Assembly (NCBI RefSeq): GCF_032051575.1 | Contig: NZ_DAMBYD010000007.1 | Coordinates: forward strand, 173,484 to 237,483 | Source: Aminipila sp032051575 | Lineage (GTDB): Bacteria > Bacillota > Clostridia > Peptostreptococcales > Anaerovoracaceae | Direction: 5' to 3' | Length of the DNA: 64,000 nt | Shown: positions 36,772 to 45,791 of the stretch, piece by piece | How positions within the stretch are numbered: the stretch's first letter is position 1 | Layout: every line of letters starts with the position of its first letter | Made by a program: the position numbers and the translations under genes | The notes under the pieces: model-generated | What the model was told of the DNA's origin: nothing | What the model saw: only the letters and a program-made list of their open reading frames with translations | Database searches by the model: none

Positions 36772-37437
36772 TTAAAGTAAAATTTTCTTTAAAAAGGTTT
36801 TTCTATGTATTTCACAAATTCCTGCCTTCTCTATGCCTTCATAATGTGCTTTGGTACCATAACCTTTATTTTTTTCAAAAGCATAATCTGTAAATTTTTC
36901 TGCATATTCTACCATCATTCGGTCTCTTGTTACCTTTGCTAAAATAGAAGCTGCTGCTATTGACACACTACTCGCATCTCCTTTTATAATTCCAGTTTGA
37001 GGTATATCCACGCTTTTTAGCGTCAGTGCATCAATTAATACATGCTCTATGCCGTTTTCACCCTGCTCTTTAAGTGTTTTGTCAACTTTTAAAACAGCTT
37101 CCGCCATGGCCAGCTTTGTGGCTTCTAATATATTAATATCATCAATTACTTGGTTATCTGCCATGCCTATAGCATAGGCAATGGCCTTTTCCTTAATTTT
37201 TTCAAATAGCTCTTCCCTTTTTTTCTCTGAAAGCTTTTTTGAATCATCAACTCCAAGTACATCAAAATCTGGAGGAAGAACAGCACAAGCAGTAACCACT
37301 GGTCCAGCTAATGGTCCTCTCCCAACCTCATCTACACCTGCTATAAAAGAAATCCCATTTTTACGTAAATCGTTTTCATACTTGTTCATTTCAGCAAGTC
37401 TTTCTTTTAGCAAAGCTTCTCTTTCTTCTTTGTTCAT
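36772..37437 (-). CDS. rnhB: Ribonuclease HII
   Basis: Degrades RNA in RNA-DNA hybrids. 221 residues. The active-site start GVDEVGRGPLAGPVV (Asp36, Glu37) and the later DSKKLSEKKRE and SIAAASILAKVTRD are diagnostic. Its start codon shares bases with the end of rbgA, so the pair is coupled, the normal order in Firmicutes. Confidence 0.97.
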   Translation of the reverse strand: MNKEEREALLKERLAEMNKYENDLRKNGISFIAGVDEVGRGPLAGPVVTACAVLPPDFDVLGVDDSKKLSEKKREELFEKIKEKAIAYAIGMADNQVIDDINILEATKLAMAEAVLKVDKTLKEQGENGIEHVLIDALTLKSVDIPQTGIIKGDASSVSIAAASILAKVTRDRMMVEYAEKFTDYAFEKNKGYGTKAHYEGIEKAGICEIHRKTFLKKILL

Positions 37438-38279
37438 TATTCCTCACAATGCTCCAAGGTGATTTTTCCAATCCCACCTGCTCTGAATTCATCAAGAACC
37501 GTTCTGGCAGTCCTTTCATAATCAATTCTTTTACCTGACAGAATAAAGCCACGCTTAACAGCAATAGCTTCCATGGTATCTAACGGCATTTCGCCAAGCT
37601 CTATAAGCTTGTATCTTTCCATTAGTTCTTCAGGGTATTCATTCTGTAATACACCAATCAATTCAAGGGCTAAAGAAGCCAAATCCATAGTTTCATCTCT
37701 TATAGAACCACAAAACGCTAAATTCAGTCCAACTTCAGGATCTTCAAATTTAGGCCATAAGATTCCCGGTGTATCTAATAACTGCATTCCGTTAGCCAAA
37801 GTCAGCCATTGCTTACCTCTCGTAACTCCAGGCTTGTCTCCTGTCTTAGCGCTTTTTTTGCCTAAAAGTCTATTAATTAACGAGGATTTCCCTACATTCG
37901 GAACACCTACAATCATCATTCTCACATTTCTTTTTCTTAACAATTCCTCATTTCTGGCGTCTTGGTATTTTGAAAGCAGGCTCAACAAGCTAGATACTCC
38001 ACTACCATTCATGCAGTTCATAGGCACAACAAAATGCCCTTCATCCTTAAAGAGTCGTGTCCAACGGTCATTTTGCCTGCTATCAGCTAAATCTACTTTA
38101 TTTAAAATGATTACTCGCTGCTTGCCCCCTATTAAATCGTTTATAATAGGATTTCTACTGGAAACCGGTATTCTTGCATCAATAACCTCTATAACAAGGT
38201 CAACCATTTTAAGATTTGCCTGTATTAATTCCCTGGTTTTTTTCATATGCCCTGGATACCAGTTTATATTTTCAATCAT
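37437..38279 (-). CDS. rbgA: Ribosome biogenesis GTPase RbgA (YlqF)
   Basis: Circularly permuted GTPase needed for late 50S assembly. 280 residues from 38279 (AGAGGTG upstream). The G4 motif NKVD (60-63) precedes G1 GVPNVGKSS (125-133), the permuted order; the N-terminus NWYPGHMKKTRELI is the family signature. Follows rplS. Confidence 0.96.
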   Translation of the reverse strand: MIENINWYPGHMKKTRELIQANLKMVDLVIEVIDARIPVSSRNPIINDLIGGKQRVIILNKVDLADSRQNDRWTRLFKDEGHFVVPMNCMNGSGVSSLLSLLSKYQDARNEELLRKRNVRMMIVGVPNVGKSSLINRLLGKKSAKTGDKPGVTRGKQWLTLANGMQLLDTPGILWPKFEDPEVGLNLAFCGSIRDETMDLASLALELIGVLQNEYPEELMERYKLIELGEMPLDTMEAIAVKRGFILSGKRIDYERTARTVLDEFRAGGIGKITLEHCEE

Positions 38280-38361
38280 GCTTTCACCTCTAAACATATA
38301 ACATCTTTATTACATTATTTGTTTTTTTCTATTTTATTATATCATTATTCTAAAAAAATAA

Positions 38362-38382
38362 GGGAACCCGCAAAGGGTCCCC
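38362..38382 (-). terminator. Intrinsic terminator or attenuator after rplS
   Basis: GGGACCC pairs with GGGTTCCC (one unpaired base) around TTTGC; the minus strand continues into TTATTTTTTTAG. It lies between rplS and rbgA and would reduce read-through. Confidence 0.7.
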
Positions 38383-38391
38383 TCGATTTCA

Positions 38392-38736
38392 CTATTCGTG
38401 CTTGCTCTTAATTCTAGCAGCCTTACCAGTTCTTTCTCTCATGTAGTTAAGCTTAGCTCTTCTTACATCACCTCTCTTAACAACCTCAACCTTATCGATT
38501 TTTGGTGAGTTAATAGGAAATGTCTTTTCTACACCTACGCCAGAAGCAATTCTTCTAACTGTAAAAGTTTGACTGATACCACCGTTCTGCTTCTTTAGTA
38601 CAAAACCTTCGAATATCTGAACTCTTTCTCTGTTACCTTCTTTAATCTTGATGTGTACTTTTACTGTATCACCAACATTAAACTGTGGAATATCATCTCT
38701 TGAGTATTCCTGTGCAATTACCTGCATTACATTCAT
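38392..38736 (-). CDS. rplS: 50S ribosomal protein L19
   Basis: 114 residues, a complete L19 (IPQFNVGDTVKVHIKIKEG, RVQIFEGFVLKKQNGG, FPINSPKIDKVEVVKRG). The start at 38736 has AGGAGG 8 bases upstream; the frame is open a little further. Unlike the usual rpsP-rimM-trmD-rplS order, no trmD lies upstream; instead an ABC transporter ends there. A leader of about 110 bases precedes it and may hold an autoregulatory element, but I could not fold it confidently. Confidence 0.96.
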   Translation of the reverse strand: MNVMQVIAQEYSRDDIPQFNVGDTVKVHIKIKEGNRERVQIFEGFVLKKQNGGISQTFTVRRIASGVGVEKTFPINSPKIDKVEVVKRGDVRRAKLNYMRERTGKAARIKSKHE

Positions 38737-38894
38737 TGTTATTTCCTCCTTCCTTCCCAAGACGTTCATGGCAAAATCTAAAATAAATAATCTTAGATAA
38801 AATATTTGTATCTCAACATTTTACAATGTCCAGAGGACCGTCCGTAATAACCTTATCTACTATACCATACTGCTTGGCTTATTGCAAGTATATT

Positions 38895-39671
38895 TTAAGC
38901 TATAAGGAATCTGGAAAGGAATTCTTTTGTTCTTTCATTTTTCGGTTCCGTAAATAATATTCTAGGCGATTCATCTTCAACAATGATTCCTTTGTCCATA
39001 AATACTGTACGTGACGACACGTCTCTGGCAAAAGCCATTTCATGAGTAACAATAATCATGGTCAGCCCTTCGTTTGCAAGTTTTCTCATAACATCTAAAA
39101 CCTCTCCAACCATTTCTGGATCAAGGGCGCTAGTAGGTTCATCAAACAGTAATATTTCAGGTTCCATAGCTAAAGCCCTTGCTATGGCCACTCTCTGTTT
39201 CTGTCCACCTGATAATTGATGTGGCTTTGCATTAATATATGGTAGCATTCCAACCTTGTCTAAATATTTTATGCTTAAATCCTTCGCTTCCTGACGGCTC
39301 TTTTTTAATACCCTTTTAGGTCCAAGCATGCAGTTCTCCAACACCGTCAGATTATTAAAAAGATTAAACTGCTGAAAAACCATTCCAACTTTTGCCCTAT
39401 ACTGCGCCACCTGTGAAGGTTTTCCGTTTATAGACTGTCCTTTATGATAAATGCACCCTCCAGATGGTCTTTCCAACATATTCATACATCTCAACAATGT
39501 AGATTTGCCTGAACCTGATGATCCAATTATGCAGACAACATCTCCTTTATATGTTTTAAAGTCAACATCCATAAGTACTTTATGCTCTCCAAAACTTTTT
39601 TCCAGATGTTCAACCTGCAGTAATGGAATCTCTTCAATAAATGCTCCTTCATTTATATTTAATGTTTTCAT
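38895..39671 (-). CDS. Amino-acid ABC transporter, ATP-binding protein (second system)
   Basis: 258 residues, GlnQ/HisP family. Walker A GSSGSGKS, Q-loop QQFNLFNNL, signature LSGGQKQR, Walker B ILLFDEPTSALDPE, switch His VTHEMAF. A 15-residue N-terminal extension precedes the usual start, and AGGAGG lies upstream of the ATG. It abuts the permease gene with 1 base shared. Confidence 0.92.
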   Translation of the reverse strand: MKTLNINEGAFIEEIPLLQVEHLEKSFGEHKVLMDVDFKTYKGDVVCIIGSSGSGKSTLLRCMNMLERPSGGCIYHKGQSINGKPSQVAQYRAKVGMVFQQFNLFNNLTVLENCMLGPKRVLKKSRQEAKDLSIKYLDKVGMLPYINAKPHQLSGGQKQRVAIARALAMEPEILLFDEPTSALDPEMVGEVLDVMRKLANEGLTMIIVTHEMAFARDVSSRTVFMDKGIIVEDESPRILFTEPKNERTKEFLSRFLIA

Positions 39672-40468
39672 TATACAGAACCTCCTGACATCTTTACTTT
39701 TAAAGTTCCATTCCCAAAATTATCATCCATAAAATCAGCTCTATCTACTAATTTATAGTGATCCTGTCCTTGCATTTTCCTTTCCAGTAATCTAAGCAGC
39801 CTGGACAGGGTAAACGTCATGATTAAATACAATATACATGCAATAAAGAAAGGTTCGAAATACCTGTAATAAGTACCCGTAACCGATTTTGTTACAAAGA
39901 AAAGCTCTGTACATGAAATTACATTTAACACGGAAGTATCTTTTATATTTATTATTAAATTATTACCTATTTGGGGTAATATATTAAAAAATGCCTGTGG
40001 TATTATAACACAAGCCATAGCATCTATATGCCTCATCCCTAATGCCTGCGCTGCTTCTAGTTGACCATCTTCAATAGACTGTATACCACCTCTTACTGTT
40101 TCAGCCATGTAGGCTCCTGTATTAACTGATACAACCAGATAACTGGCAACAGCTGCAGTAAGATTTATCCCAAATAAAGCCTGTGAACCATAATAAACTA
40201 CCATGGCCTGTACCATCATTGGAGTTCCTCTAAATATTTCTACATAAACAGCAAGTACTGCATTTATTATATATAGTAAAAATTTTTTATACCAAACTTC
40301 TTCAGGAGATAGATTAATGCTTCTAATTACACCTACTATAAACCCGATGATACAACCAATGATTGTACTTATTAATGCAATTTCCAATGTGGCTGCAGCT
40401 CCTTTTAAAAATGAAGTACCATATTCATTTAAAAAGAGCTGTATCCACTGTAATGAAGTTCGTTCCAT
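39671..40468 (-). CDS. Amino-acid ABC transporter, permease (second system)
   Basis: 265 residues of the HisMQ/GlnP family with the EAAQALGMRHIDAM ATPase-contact loop. The start at 40468 has AAAGGAGG upstream. It is about 40 residues longer than the first permease, with an extra C-terminal cytosolic tail of ~35 residues (GQDHYKLVDRADFMDD region). Confidence 0.9.
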   Translation of the reverse strand: MERTSLQWIQLFLNEYGTSFLKGAAATLEIALISTIIGCIIGFIVGVIRSINLSPEEVWYKKFLLYIINAVLAVYVEIFRGTPMMVQAMVVYYGSQALFGINLTAAVASYLVVSVNTGAYMAETVRGGIQSIEDGQLEAAQALGMRHIDAMACVIIPQAFFNILPQIGNNLIINIKDTSVLNVISCTELFFVTKSVTGTYYRYFEPFFIACILYLIMTFTLSRLLRLLERKMQGQDHYKLVDRADFMDDNFGNGTLKVKMSGGSV

Positions 40469-40511
40469 TAAAATTCCTCCTTTATCCTCCAATATTCAAG
40501 TCATTCTCAAA

Positions 40512-41366
40512 TTATGAAAGCGGCTGAATTCCAATAGCCTTATTCATCATTGCATCTCTTTCTTCTGCCGTAATAGTGTCTACAACTTTATTAACAGCCT
40601 TCAATAAATCACTATTGCCTTTTTTAACTGCAACACCCATATCTACATCACCATTATCTACTTTAAAGTTTCCTTTATCTAAAGAAAGCATTACAATATC
40701 AGGGTTAGCAGCCATTGCAGCCATTGCTGTTGGCTTGTCTACTGTTACTATGTCAGATTTTCCTGAAGTTAATGAGACAATTACACCAGGAACAGTATCA
40801 ATACCAGGAGTTTTATTTGCATTAGGAATCTGGTCTAATATATCATACCAAATTGTATTTAACTGTGAAGTTACAGTAGCTCCAGATAGTTCTTCAAGAG
40901 AAGCTGCCTTTTCATATTTACTCCCCTTCATAGTTAGTGGAACTAAATCAGCCTGATAATAAATATTTGAAAAGTCAATACTTTCCTTTCTTTCGTTTGT
41001 CATACACATACCAGCAACAATTGCATCAATTTTATCAGTTTGCAATGCAGGAATAAGACCATCCCATTCAATCTTATGCACTTCTAATTTGTATCCCATC
41101 TCCTCAGCTATCTTTGATGCATACATAATGTCATAGCCATTTGCATAATCCTTTGTACCCGCAATTGGTACCGCACCATTTGAATCATCTGACTGTGTCC
41201 AGTTAAAAGGGGCATATGCACATTCCATCCCAACTCTTAGTATCTTTGTATCATCCTCTTTTGCTGCCTGGGAACTCTCCTCCTTAGTTCCGCATGCAAC
41301 AAAAGAAAGTACTAAACTTACAGTCATACCAATAACAAATAATTTCTTAATCACTGTCTTCATCAT
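40512..41366 (-). CDS. Amino-acid ABC transporter, substrate-binding lipoprotein (second system)
   Basis: 284 residues of SBP_bac_3 type. Lipobox ends at Cys25 (LSFVAC). Typical motifs: RVGMECAYAPFNWTQSD, NGYDIMYASKIAEEMG, KIDAIVAGMCMTNERKESIDFS, GVAVKKGNSDLLKAVNKV. GAGG lies 6 bases before the ATG. Probable arginine or related amino-acid importer judged by the ArgR-like boxes in its long leader region. Confidence 0.9.
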   Translation of the reverse strand: MMKTVIKKLFVIGMTVSLVLSFVACGTKEESSQAAKEDDTKILRVGMECAYAPFNWTQSDDSNGAVPIAGTKDYANGYDIMYASKIAEEMGYKLEVHKIEWDGLIPALQTDKIDAIVAGMCMTNERKESIDFSNIYYQADLVPLTMKGSKYEKAASLEELSGATVTSQLNTIWYDILDQIPNANKTPGIDTVPGVIVSLTSGKSDIVTVDKPTAMAAMAANPDIVMLSLDKGNFKVDNGDVDMGVAVKKGNSDLLKAVNKVVDTITAEERDAMMNKAIGIQPLS

Positions 41367-41826
41367 CTTTTACCTCATTTCTTTTTATTTTCATCTTTTT
41401 TATTTTTAAGCAGAAGGAATTTATTCCTTTAACAACTTAAAGCATTTTAATTTATAAAAAAAGCCTCTCCGAGGCATTTATAGCTCGCATTCGCTCGCGT
41501 TTTAGCCGTAGCTTTTTATGAAACTTCGTCAATACCGCAAGCGATATTTCCTACGTTTTAAAAAAGCGTCAACTTGTATAAGTAAACGCCTTTGTTTATA
41601 AATATTCATTTATTATATATATATCAACCCCACCTGTCAATAATTATTTATACTTTCTAGAAAGATTTTTATGAACTATCTCCTTATTTATACTATGCAT
41701 ACTTCTTCATAATCGAAAAGGCGTCAACTAAAATTAGTTAACGCCTTTGTTAATAAATATGCATTTGATTATAAACATATTAAAATAATTTGTCAATACT
41801 GTTTATAAATTTTCTAAAAATTCTAT
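41367..41826 (-). promoter_or_regulatory. Gene-free leader: two tandem promoter / ArgR-box / hairpin modules
   Basis: Minus strand, upstream to downstream. Module 1: TTGACA (41796-41791), 17 bases, TATAAT (41773-41768), an AT-rich ArgR-like box (ATGCATATTTATT, 41764-41752), then a hairpin GGCGTTAACTA / TAGTTGACGCC (41746-41720) followed by TTTTCG. Module 2: TTGACA (about 41638-41633), 17 bases, TATAAT (about 41615-41610), a box AATGAATATTTATAAA, then hairpin GGCGTTTACTT / AAGTTGACGC (about 41590-41566) followed by TTTTTT. A third stem, GCCTCGGAGAGGC plus a T run, lies near 41478-41460. The modules look like a duplication; the second is nearest the transporter. No ORF was seen. Confidence 0.6.
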
Positions 41827-42723
41827 TTATGCTCTTGGATGGGTTCTGTCATATACATCTTTTATACGATTTTTGGTTACGGATAAATAAATCTGCGTAG
41901 CCGTTATATCCTCGTGTCCCATTAATTCTTGTAAAGATTTTAAATCTGCACCATTCTGAATCATATGTACGGCAAAAGAATTCCTTAGGGTCTGCGGTGT
42001 AATCTTACTATCAATTCCAGCTTGTTCTGCATACTCTTTTAGAATTTTCCATAATCCCTGCCGAGTTAATTTTTCTCCAAAATAGTTTACAAATAAAGCT
42101 TCCTGTGGATGTTCTGCATCTTTAGTCTTTATCAGCTTATCTCTAATTTCAAATATGTAATTTTCAACAGCCGCCCTTGCAGGTCTTCCCATTGGAATAA
42201 TTCTAGCCTTACCATGTTCCCCATTGCAAGTAATAAATCCAAGCCTTAAGTTGATATCCTCCACCTTTGCTTCTATTAGCTCACTGACTCTAATGCCAGT
42301 TGCATACATTAATTCTAAAATTGCTTTATCTCTTTGGCCCTTTATAGAATCGTCTGGCAGTGACAATAATTTGTCTATTTCTTCGATTGTTAGATATTCT
42401 AGTTGCTTACGTTCAATTTTAGGAGATTTTATATTGACAACAGGATTCTCTTTTACATACCCTTTAGCAGCCATGAAGTTATAAAAGGCTCTTAAAGAAG
42501 CTACTTTTCTGTTTACAGTAGCCGAAGACTTCCCATCATTTTTTAACTTAAGAACAAAAGAAACAACCTCAGTATTTGAGGCGTCATCCAACTTACCAAT
42601 ATTCTTTTCTTCTAAAAATCTGCTATATTCTAAGACGTCCCTGCAATAAGCTTGCAAAGAGTTTTCAGACATCCTGCGTTCACTGGTTAAATACTTTTTA
42701 AATTGCTCAAAATAATCATTCAT
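41827..42723 (-). CDS. XerD-type tyrosine recombinase with altered catalytic residue
   Basis: 298-residue tyrosine recombinase, the length of XerC/XerD, with the N-terminal SAM-like domain (SENSLQAYCRDVLEYSRFL) and the catalytic domain. Catalytic positions line up with E. coli XerD: Arg145 (GIRVSE), Lys172, Arg247, His270 (MGHEDI) and Tyr279. The first catalytic His (XerD His244) is Gln: ITPQTLRNSF. The codon CAG is clear on the minus strand. Adjacent to spoIIM, as xerD is in other Firmicutes. Start at 42723, after GGAG. Could be the chromosome-dimer recombinase or a paralog. Confidence 0.85.
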   Translation of the reverse strand: MNDYFEQFKKYLTSERRMSENSLQAYCRDVLEYSRFLEEKNIGKLDDASNTEVVSFVLKLKNDGKSSATVNRKVASLRAFYNFMAAKGYVKENPVVNIKSPKIERKQLEYLTIEEIDKLLSLPDDSIKGQRDKAILELMYATGIRVSELIEAKVEDINLRLGFITCNGEHGKARIIPMGRPARAAVENYIFEIRDKLIKTKDAEHPQEALFVNYFGEKLTRQGLWKILKEYAEQAGIDSKITPQTLRNSFAVHMIQNGADLKSLQELMGHEDITATQIYLSVTKNRIKDVYDRTHPRA

Positions 42724-42869
42724 TTTTGTCTCCATTAATTTCCCCTTATGTAATTAGTATACTCTAGTGGGAGAAGGTTTACAATAATAATATATATTAT
42801 TGTACTATTTTTGACTTCAACAGCATATCCTTTAATCATAACTACCGTTGTTTTTAAGAGGATATTAAC

Positions 42870-43496
42870 ATGAGAAAAACAATTTTATCAAATACAATTG
42901 AAACACTATCTTATTCTAAAGAATGTACGGCAATGCTATTTTTTGTTTTCATTTTTGGCATTTCTACTGGCGTATTTTTCGAAGTTATGATGAACACTGA
43001 TATCAAATCAGACATGCAATATTATCTCCAGTCTGTGCTTCGTTCTCCCATTGATACTACCACCGGCACTGGCAGTTCAATTGTTGGATTAATGGGTTCA
43101 ATAATAACCAATATACTGGCCATTGCTTTGATTACCTTATCAGGTTATACACGATTTTCGTACCCCGTGTCTTCTCTGATATTACTTATAAAAGGTTTAT
43201 CCCTAGGTTATTGTTGTGCATTAATATTAGAGACTTTAGCGCTTAAAGGAGTTTTCATAATTGTGTTATCCCTGTTCCCACAAAATACGCTGCTCATTCC
43301 CTCGATTTTTATATCTGCAAATGTTGCCATTAACAAAGCTTCATCCCTCAAATACAAAAAAAATAAAGGTATAGTTAGAAGCTTTCATGCCTCAGATACT
43401 TCATACCTTTATGCTAATGCATTTTTATGCATTATAGTTATTGTAAGCTGTATTCTTCAAAGTATATTCCTACCTATTGCTGCAAAGCTCGTTTGA
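42870..43496 (+). CDS. spoIIM: Stage II sporulation protein M
   Basis: 208-residue membrane protein with about five hydrophobic segments, SpoIIM family. In Bacillus it helps SpoIID and SpoIIP dissolve septal peptidoglycan in engulfment. Identification rests on the topology, the SLGYCCALI and VVLSLFPQNTLLIPSI parts typical of the family, and its position next to a xerD-like gene and a Nudix gene. It overlaps the converging Nudix gene by 27 bases at the 3' end. Confidence 0.8.
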   Translation: MRKTILSNTIETLSYSKECTAMLFFVFIFGISTGVFFEVMMNTDIKSDMQYYLQSVLRSPIDTTTGTGSSIVGLMGSIITNILAIALITLSGYTRFSYPVSSLILLIKGLSLGYCCALILETLALKGVFIIVLSLFPQNTLLIPSIFISANVAINKASSLKYKKNKGIVRSFHASDTSYLYANAFLCIIVIVSCILQSIFLPIAAKLV

Positions 43497-44033
43497 TTTT
43501 AGCTTTAGCTTTGCCCATGCCTGCATGATTGCAATAGCTGTTTTTCCGTCCTCAACCTCACCATTTACAGCCATTTTGAATAATTCATCCAAATCGACCT
43601 CAAAGATATCAAGGGCTTCATTTTCATCAAATTCAGTATCTCCTGGAACCAAATCTGTGCAAAGGTAAATATATAATGCCTCTTTAGAATACCCAACGGA
43701 AGGATAAAATTTAGTTAAATACTCTATTTTGCCTGCAGTATATCCAGTCTCTTCTTTTAATTCACGAACTGCAGTATTATAAGGGTCCTCTCCTTTTTCA
43801 ATTTTACCTGCAGGTATTTCCATAATGACCTTTTCTATTGGTTTTCTAAATTGTTTAACCATGATTACTTTTCCATCTTCTTTTACTGCAATCATAGCAA
43901 CCCCACCATTATGTTCCACTATTTCCCTATAAGAAGTACGGCCATTTATAACCTCAACTTTATCTTTTCTTAAGTTTAAAATTGCCCCTTCATAAATCAT
44001 CTCACTGGATAATGTTTTTTCTTCAAAAGTCAT
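43470..44033 (-). CDS. nudF: ADP-ribose pyrophosphatase (Nudix hydrolase)
   Basis: 187 residues. Complete Nudix box GKIEKGEDPYNTAVRELKEETGY with the Glu residues that bind metal; the N-terminal RKDKVEVINGRTSYREIVEHNGGVAM and the KQFRKPI stretch fit NudF-type ADP-ribose pyrophosphatases. Substrate is inferred from family. Confidence 0.9.
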   Translation of the reverse strand: MTFEEKTLSSEMIYEGAILNLRKDKVEVINGRTSYREIVEHNGGVAMIAVKEDGKVIMVKQFRKPIEKVIMEIPAGKIEKGEDPYNTAVRELKEETGYTAGKIEYLTKFYPSVGYSKEALYIYLCTDLVPGDTEFDENEALDIFEVDLDELFKMAVNGEVEDGKTAIAIMQAWAKLKLKSNELCSNR

Positions 44034-44045
44034 AATAAACTCCTT

Positions 44046-44846
44046 TTATTTACTCATTAACTTAGATTTATCTACAGCAGCTTGAAAACCAGATTCAACC
44101 AATTCTGCAAAGCCCTTTTCCTGTAAGGTATTTACAGCCTCAATAGTAGTTCCACCAGGAGAGCAGACGTTTATTCGAAGTTGAACTGGGTCAACACCCG
44201 TTTCCAGAACCATCTTTGCTGCACCCAGAACGGACTGGGCAGCAAACATAATGGCTTGTTCCTTATTCATTCCATTCTTTACTGCTGCCTCTGCCAATGC
44301 ATCAATGTACATATACGTGTATGCCGGACTACTTCCACTAACTCCTATTACACAGTGAATTAGATGTTCATCAACCTCTTCAGCCTCTCCTATGGATTTA
44401 AATATATCAAATATTGGAGCGAATTGTTGATTGTCCACGTTGGCATTTCTACTTACAGAGGTCATAGCTTCGTTTACCATAGCTGGAGTATTGGGCATTA
44501 CTCTTACAATTCTAGCATCTTTACCTACGTAATTACTTATACTCTCTATTGTAATTCCTGCAGCCATTGAAACCAGAATCTTTTCATTGGTATAGTTTTG
44601 TGCCACCTGCGGCATTACATCAGGAAACACATTCGGCTTAACCCCAAGCATTACTACATCACAAATATCCACCAGCTCTGTAATAGTATAGCATGCCTTA
44701 ACACCAAGTTCTGCACAAAGCTTGTCTAGTTTTTCTATATTTCTTCCACATACAAATACATCTTCAGACTGAATTTTTCCTGATGCTAAGTATCCTCTAA
44801 GTATGGCTCCACCCATGTTTCCAGCGCCTATAAATCCAAGTTTCAT
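44046..44846 (-). CDS. proC: Pyrroline-5-carboxylate reductase
   Basis: Last step of proline synthesis (NAD(P)H). 266 residues from 44846 (AAAGG 10 bases upstream). Rossmann motif GFIGAGNMGGAI, RVMPNTPAMV, and the C-terminal GSSPAYTYMYIDALAEAAV and CSPGGTTIEAV are present. One base separates it from proB. Confidence 0.96.
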   Translation of the reverse strand: MKLGFIGAGNMGGAILRGYLASGKIQSEDVFVCGRNIEKLDKLCAELGVKACYTITELVDICDVVMLGVKPNVFPDVMPQVAQNYTNEKILVSMAAGITIESISNYVGKDARIVRVMPNTPAMVNEAMTSVSRNANVDNQQFAPIFDIFKSIGEAEEVDEHLIHCVIGVSGSSPAYTYMYIDALAEAAVKNGMNKEQAIMFAAQSVLGAAKMVLETGVDPVQLRINVCSPGGTTIEAVNTLQEKGFAELVESGFQAAVDKSKLMSK

Positions 44847-44847
44847 T

Positions 44848-45651
44848 TTAATCTGCCTTTCCAAAGAAAACCGTTCCAGTTTCTTCATCGCATGCTGCAT
44901 CCTTTATAATGTTTAATTTCTTACCATTCAACAATACCAGTGGTATTCCATATTGGTTCACTTTTCTTGCCGCTTCAATCTTACAAGTAATGCCTCCAGT
45001 TCCAAAACTACTTTTTCCTTTTACATCTATGTTACCCAAAAGTTCATTAATATCAACAATTTCTTCAATCAGCTTTGCATCCTTATACGACTTAGGGTCT
45101 TTATCAAAAACGCCATCTATATCACTTAATATAATAAGTGCGTCTGCATTCCAAAGGCTTGCTGTAAGTGCACTTAAAGTATCGTTATCCCCTATTTTTA
45201 TTTCATCAACACTTACACTGTCATTCTCATTGATAATAGGCACTACGCCCTCATCAATTAGTGTAAATAAAGCATTTCTTATATTTAGATTTCTTGTATG
45301 TTCTTCAAAATCTTCTTTGGTAAGAAGAATTTGTCCTACATGTACGCCATAATCCCCAAAGTACTCTTTGTAAGCCATCATAAGTTCTACTTGGCCAATT
45401 GCACAAAGCGCCTGCTTATAGTTAATGTCTCCTTTTCTGCTCCATTTATTTATAGCACCAATCCCGCAGATTCTGGCACCTGAAGACACTATAACTACCT
45501 GTTTTCCCAGCTGCATCAGACCATGCACCTGCTCCACTATGTTATGTAATGCCGTTTTGTTTACATTACCATGTTCATCTGACAATACATTACTGCCTAA
45601 TTTTATTACAATTTTTTTGCTTTCGTTAATTATATTACTTATCGCACCCAT
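44848..45651 (-). CDS. proB: Glutamate 5-kinase
   Basis: First step of proline synthesis. 267 residues: the amino-acid-kinase domain only, without the C-terminal PUA domain found in E. coli ProB. KLGSNVLSDE, SSGARICGIGAINKW, NENDSVS, and GTGGITCKIEAAR fit the family; the usual SSGAIALG is SSGARICG here. Start at 45651 after GGGAG. proA lies 11 kb away on the other strand (56774). Confidence 0.93.
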   Translation of the reverse strand: MGAISNIINESKKIVIKLGSNVLSDEHGNVNKTALHNIVEQVHGLMQLGKQVVIVSSGARICGIGAINKWSRKGDINYKQALCAIGQVELMMAYKEYFGDYGVHVGQILLTKEDFEEHTRNLNIRNALFTLIDEGVVPIINENDSVSVDEIKIGDNDTLSALTASLWNADALIILSDIDGVFDKDPKSYKDAKLIEEIVDINELLGNIDVKGKSSFGTGGITCKIEAARKVNQYGIPLVLLNGKKLNIIKDAACDEETGTVFFGKAD

Positions 45652-45791
45652 ATTTACTCCCGTTCCACTGAGTTTATAAAATACAACCCACAATATTAAA
45701 GTATTCATTATCTATCATATAGCCAAATATTATACACCTTTTTTCTTGAAATTTAAATAGTAAACAAACAAAAATAAAACAGGTGAAACCT

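Noticed and set aside
38770..38880. L19 autoregulatory leader upstream of rplS
   Set aside because: The position fits, but I could not find a structure that clearly matches the known L19 leader.
41827..42723. Integrase of a prophage or genomic island
   Set aside because: Length, domain make-up and the neighbouring spoIIM gene fit a XerD-type housekeeping gene; no phage genes or attachment repeats are near.
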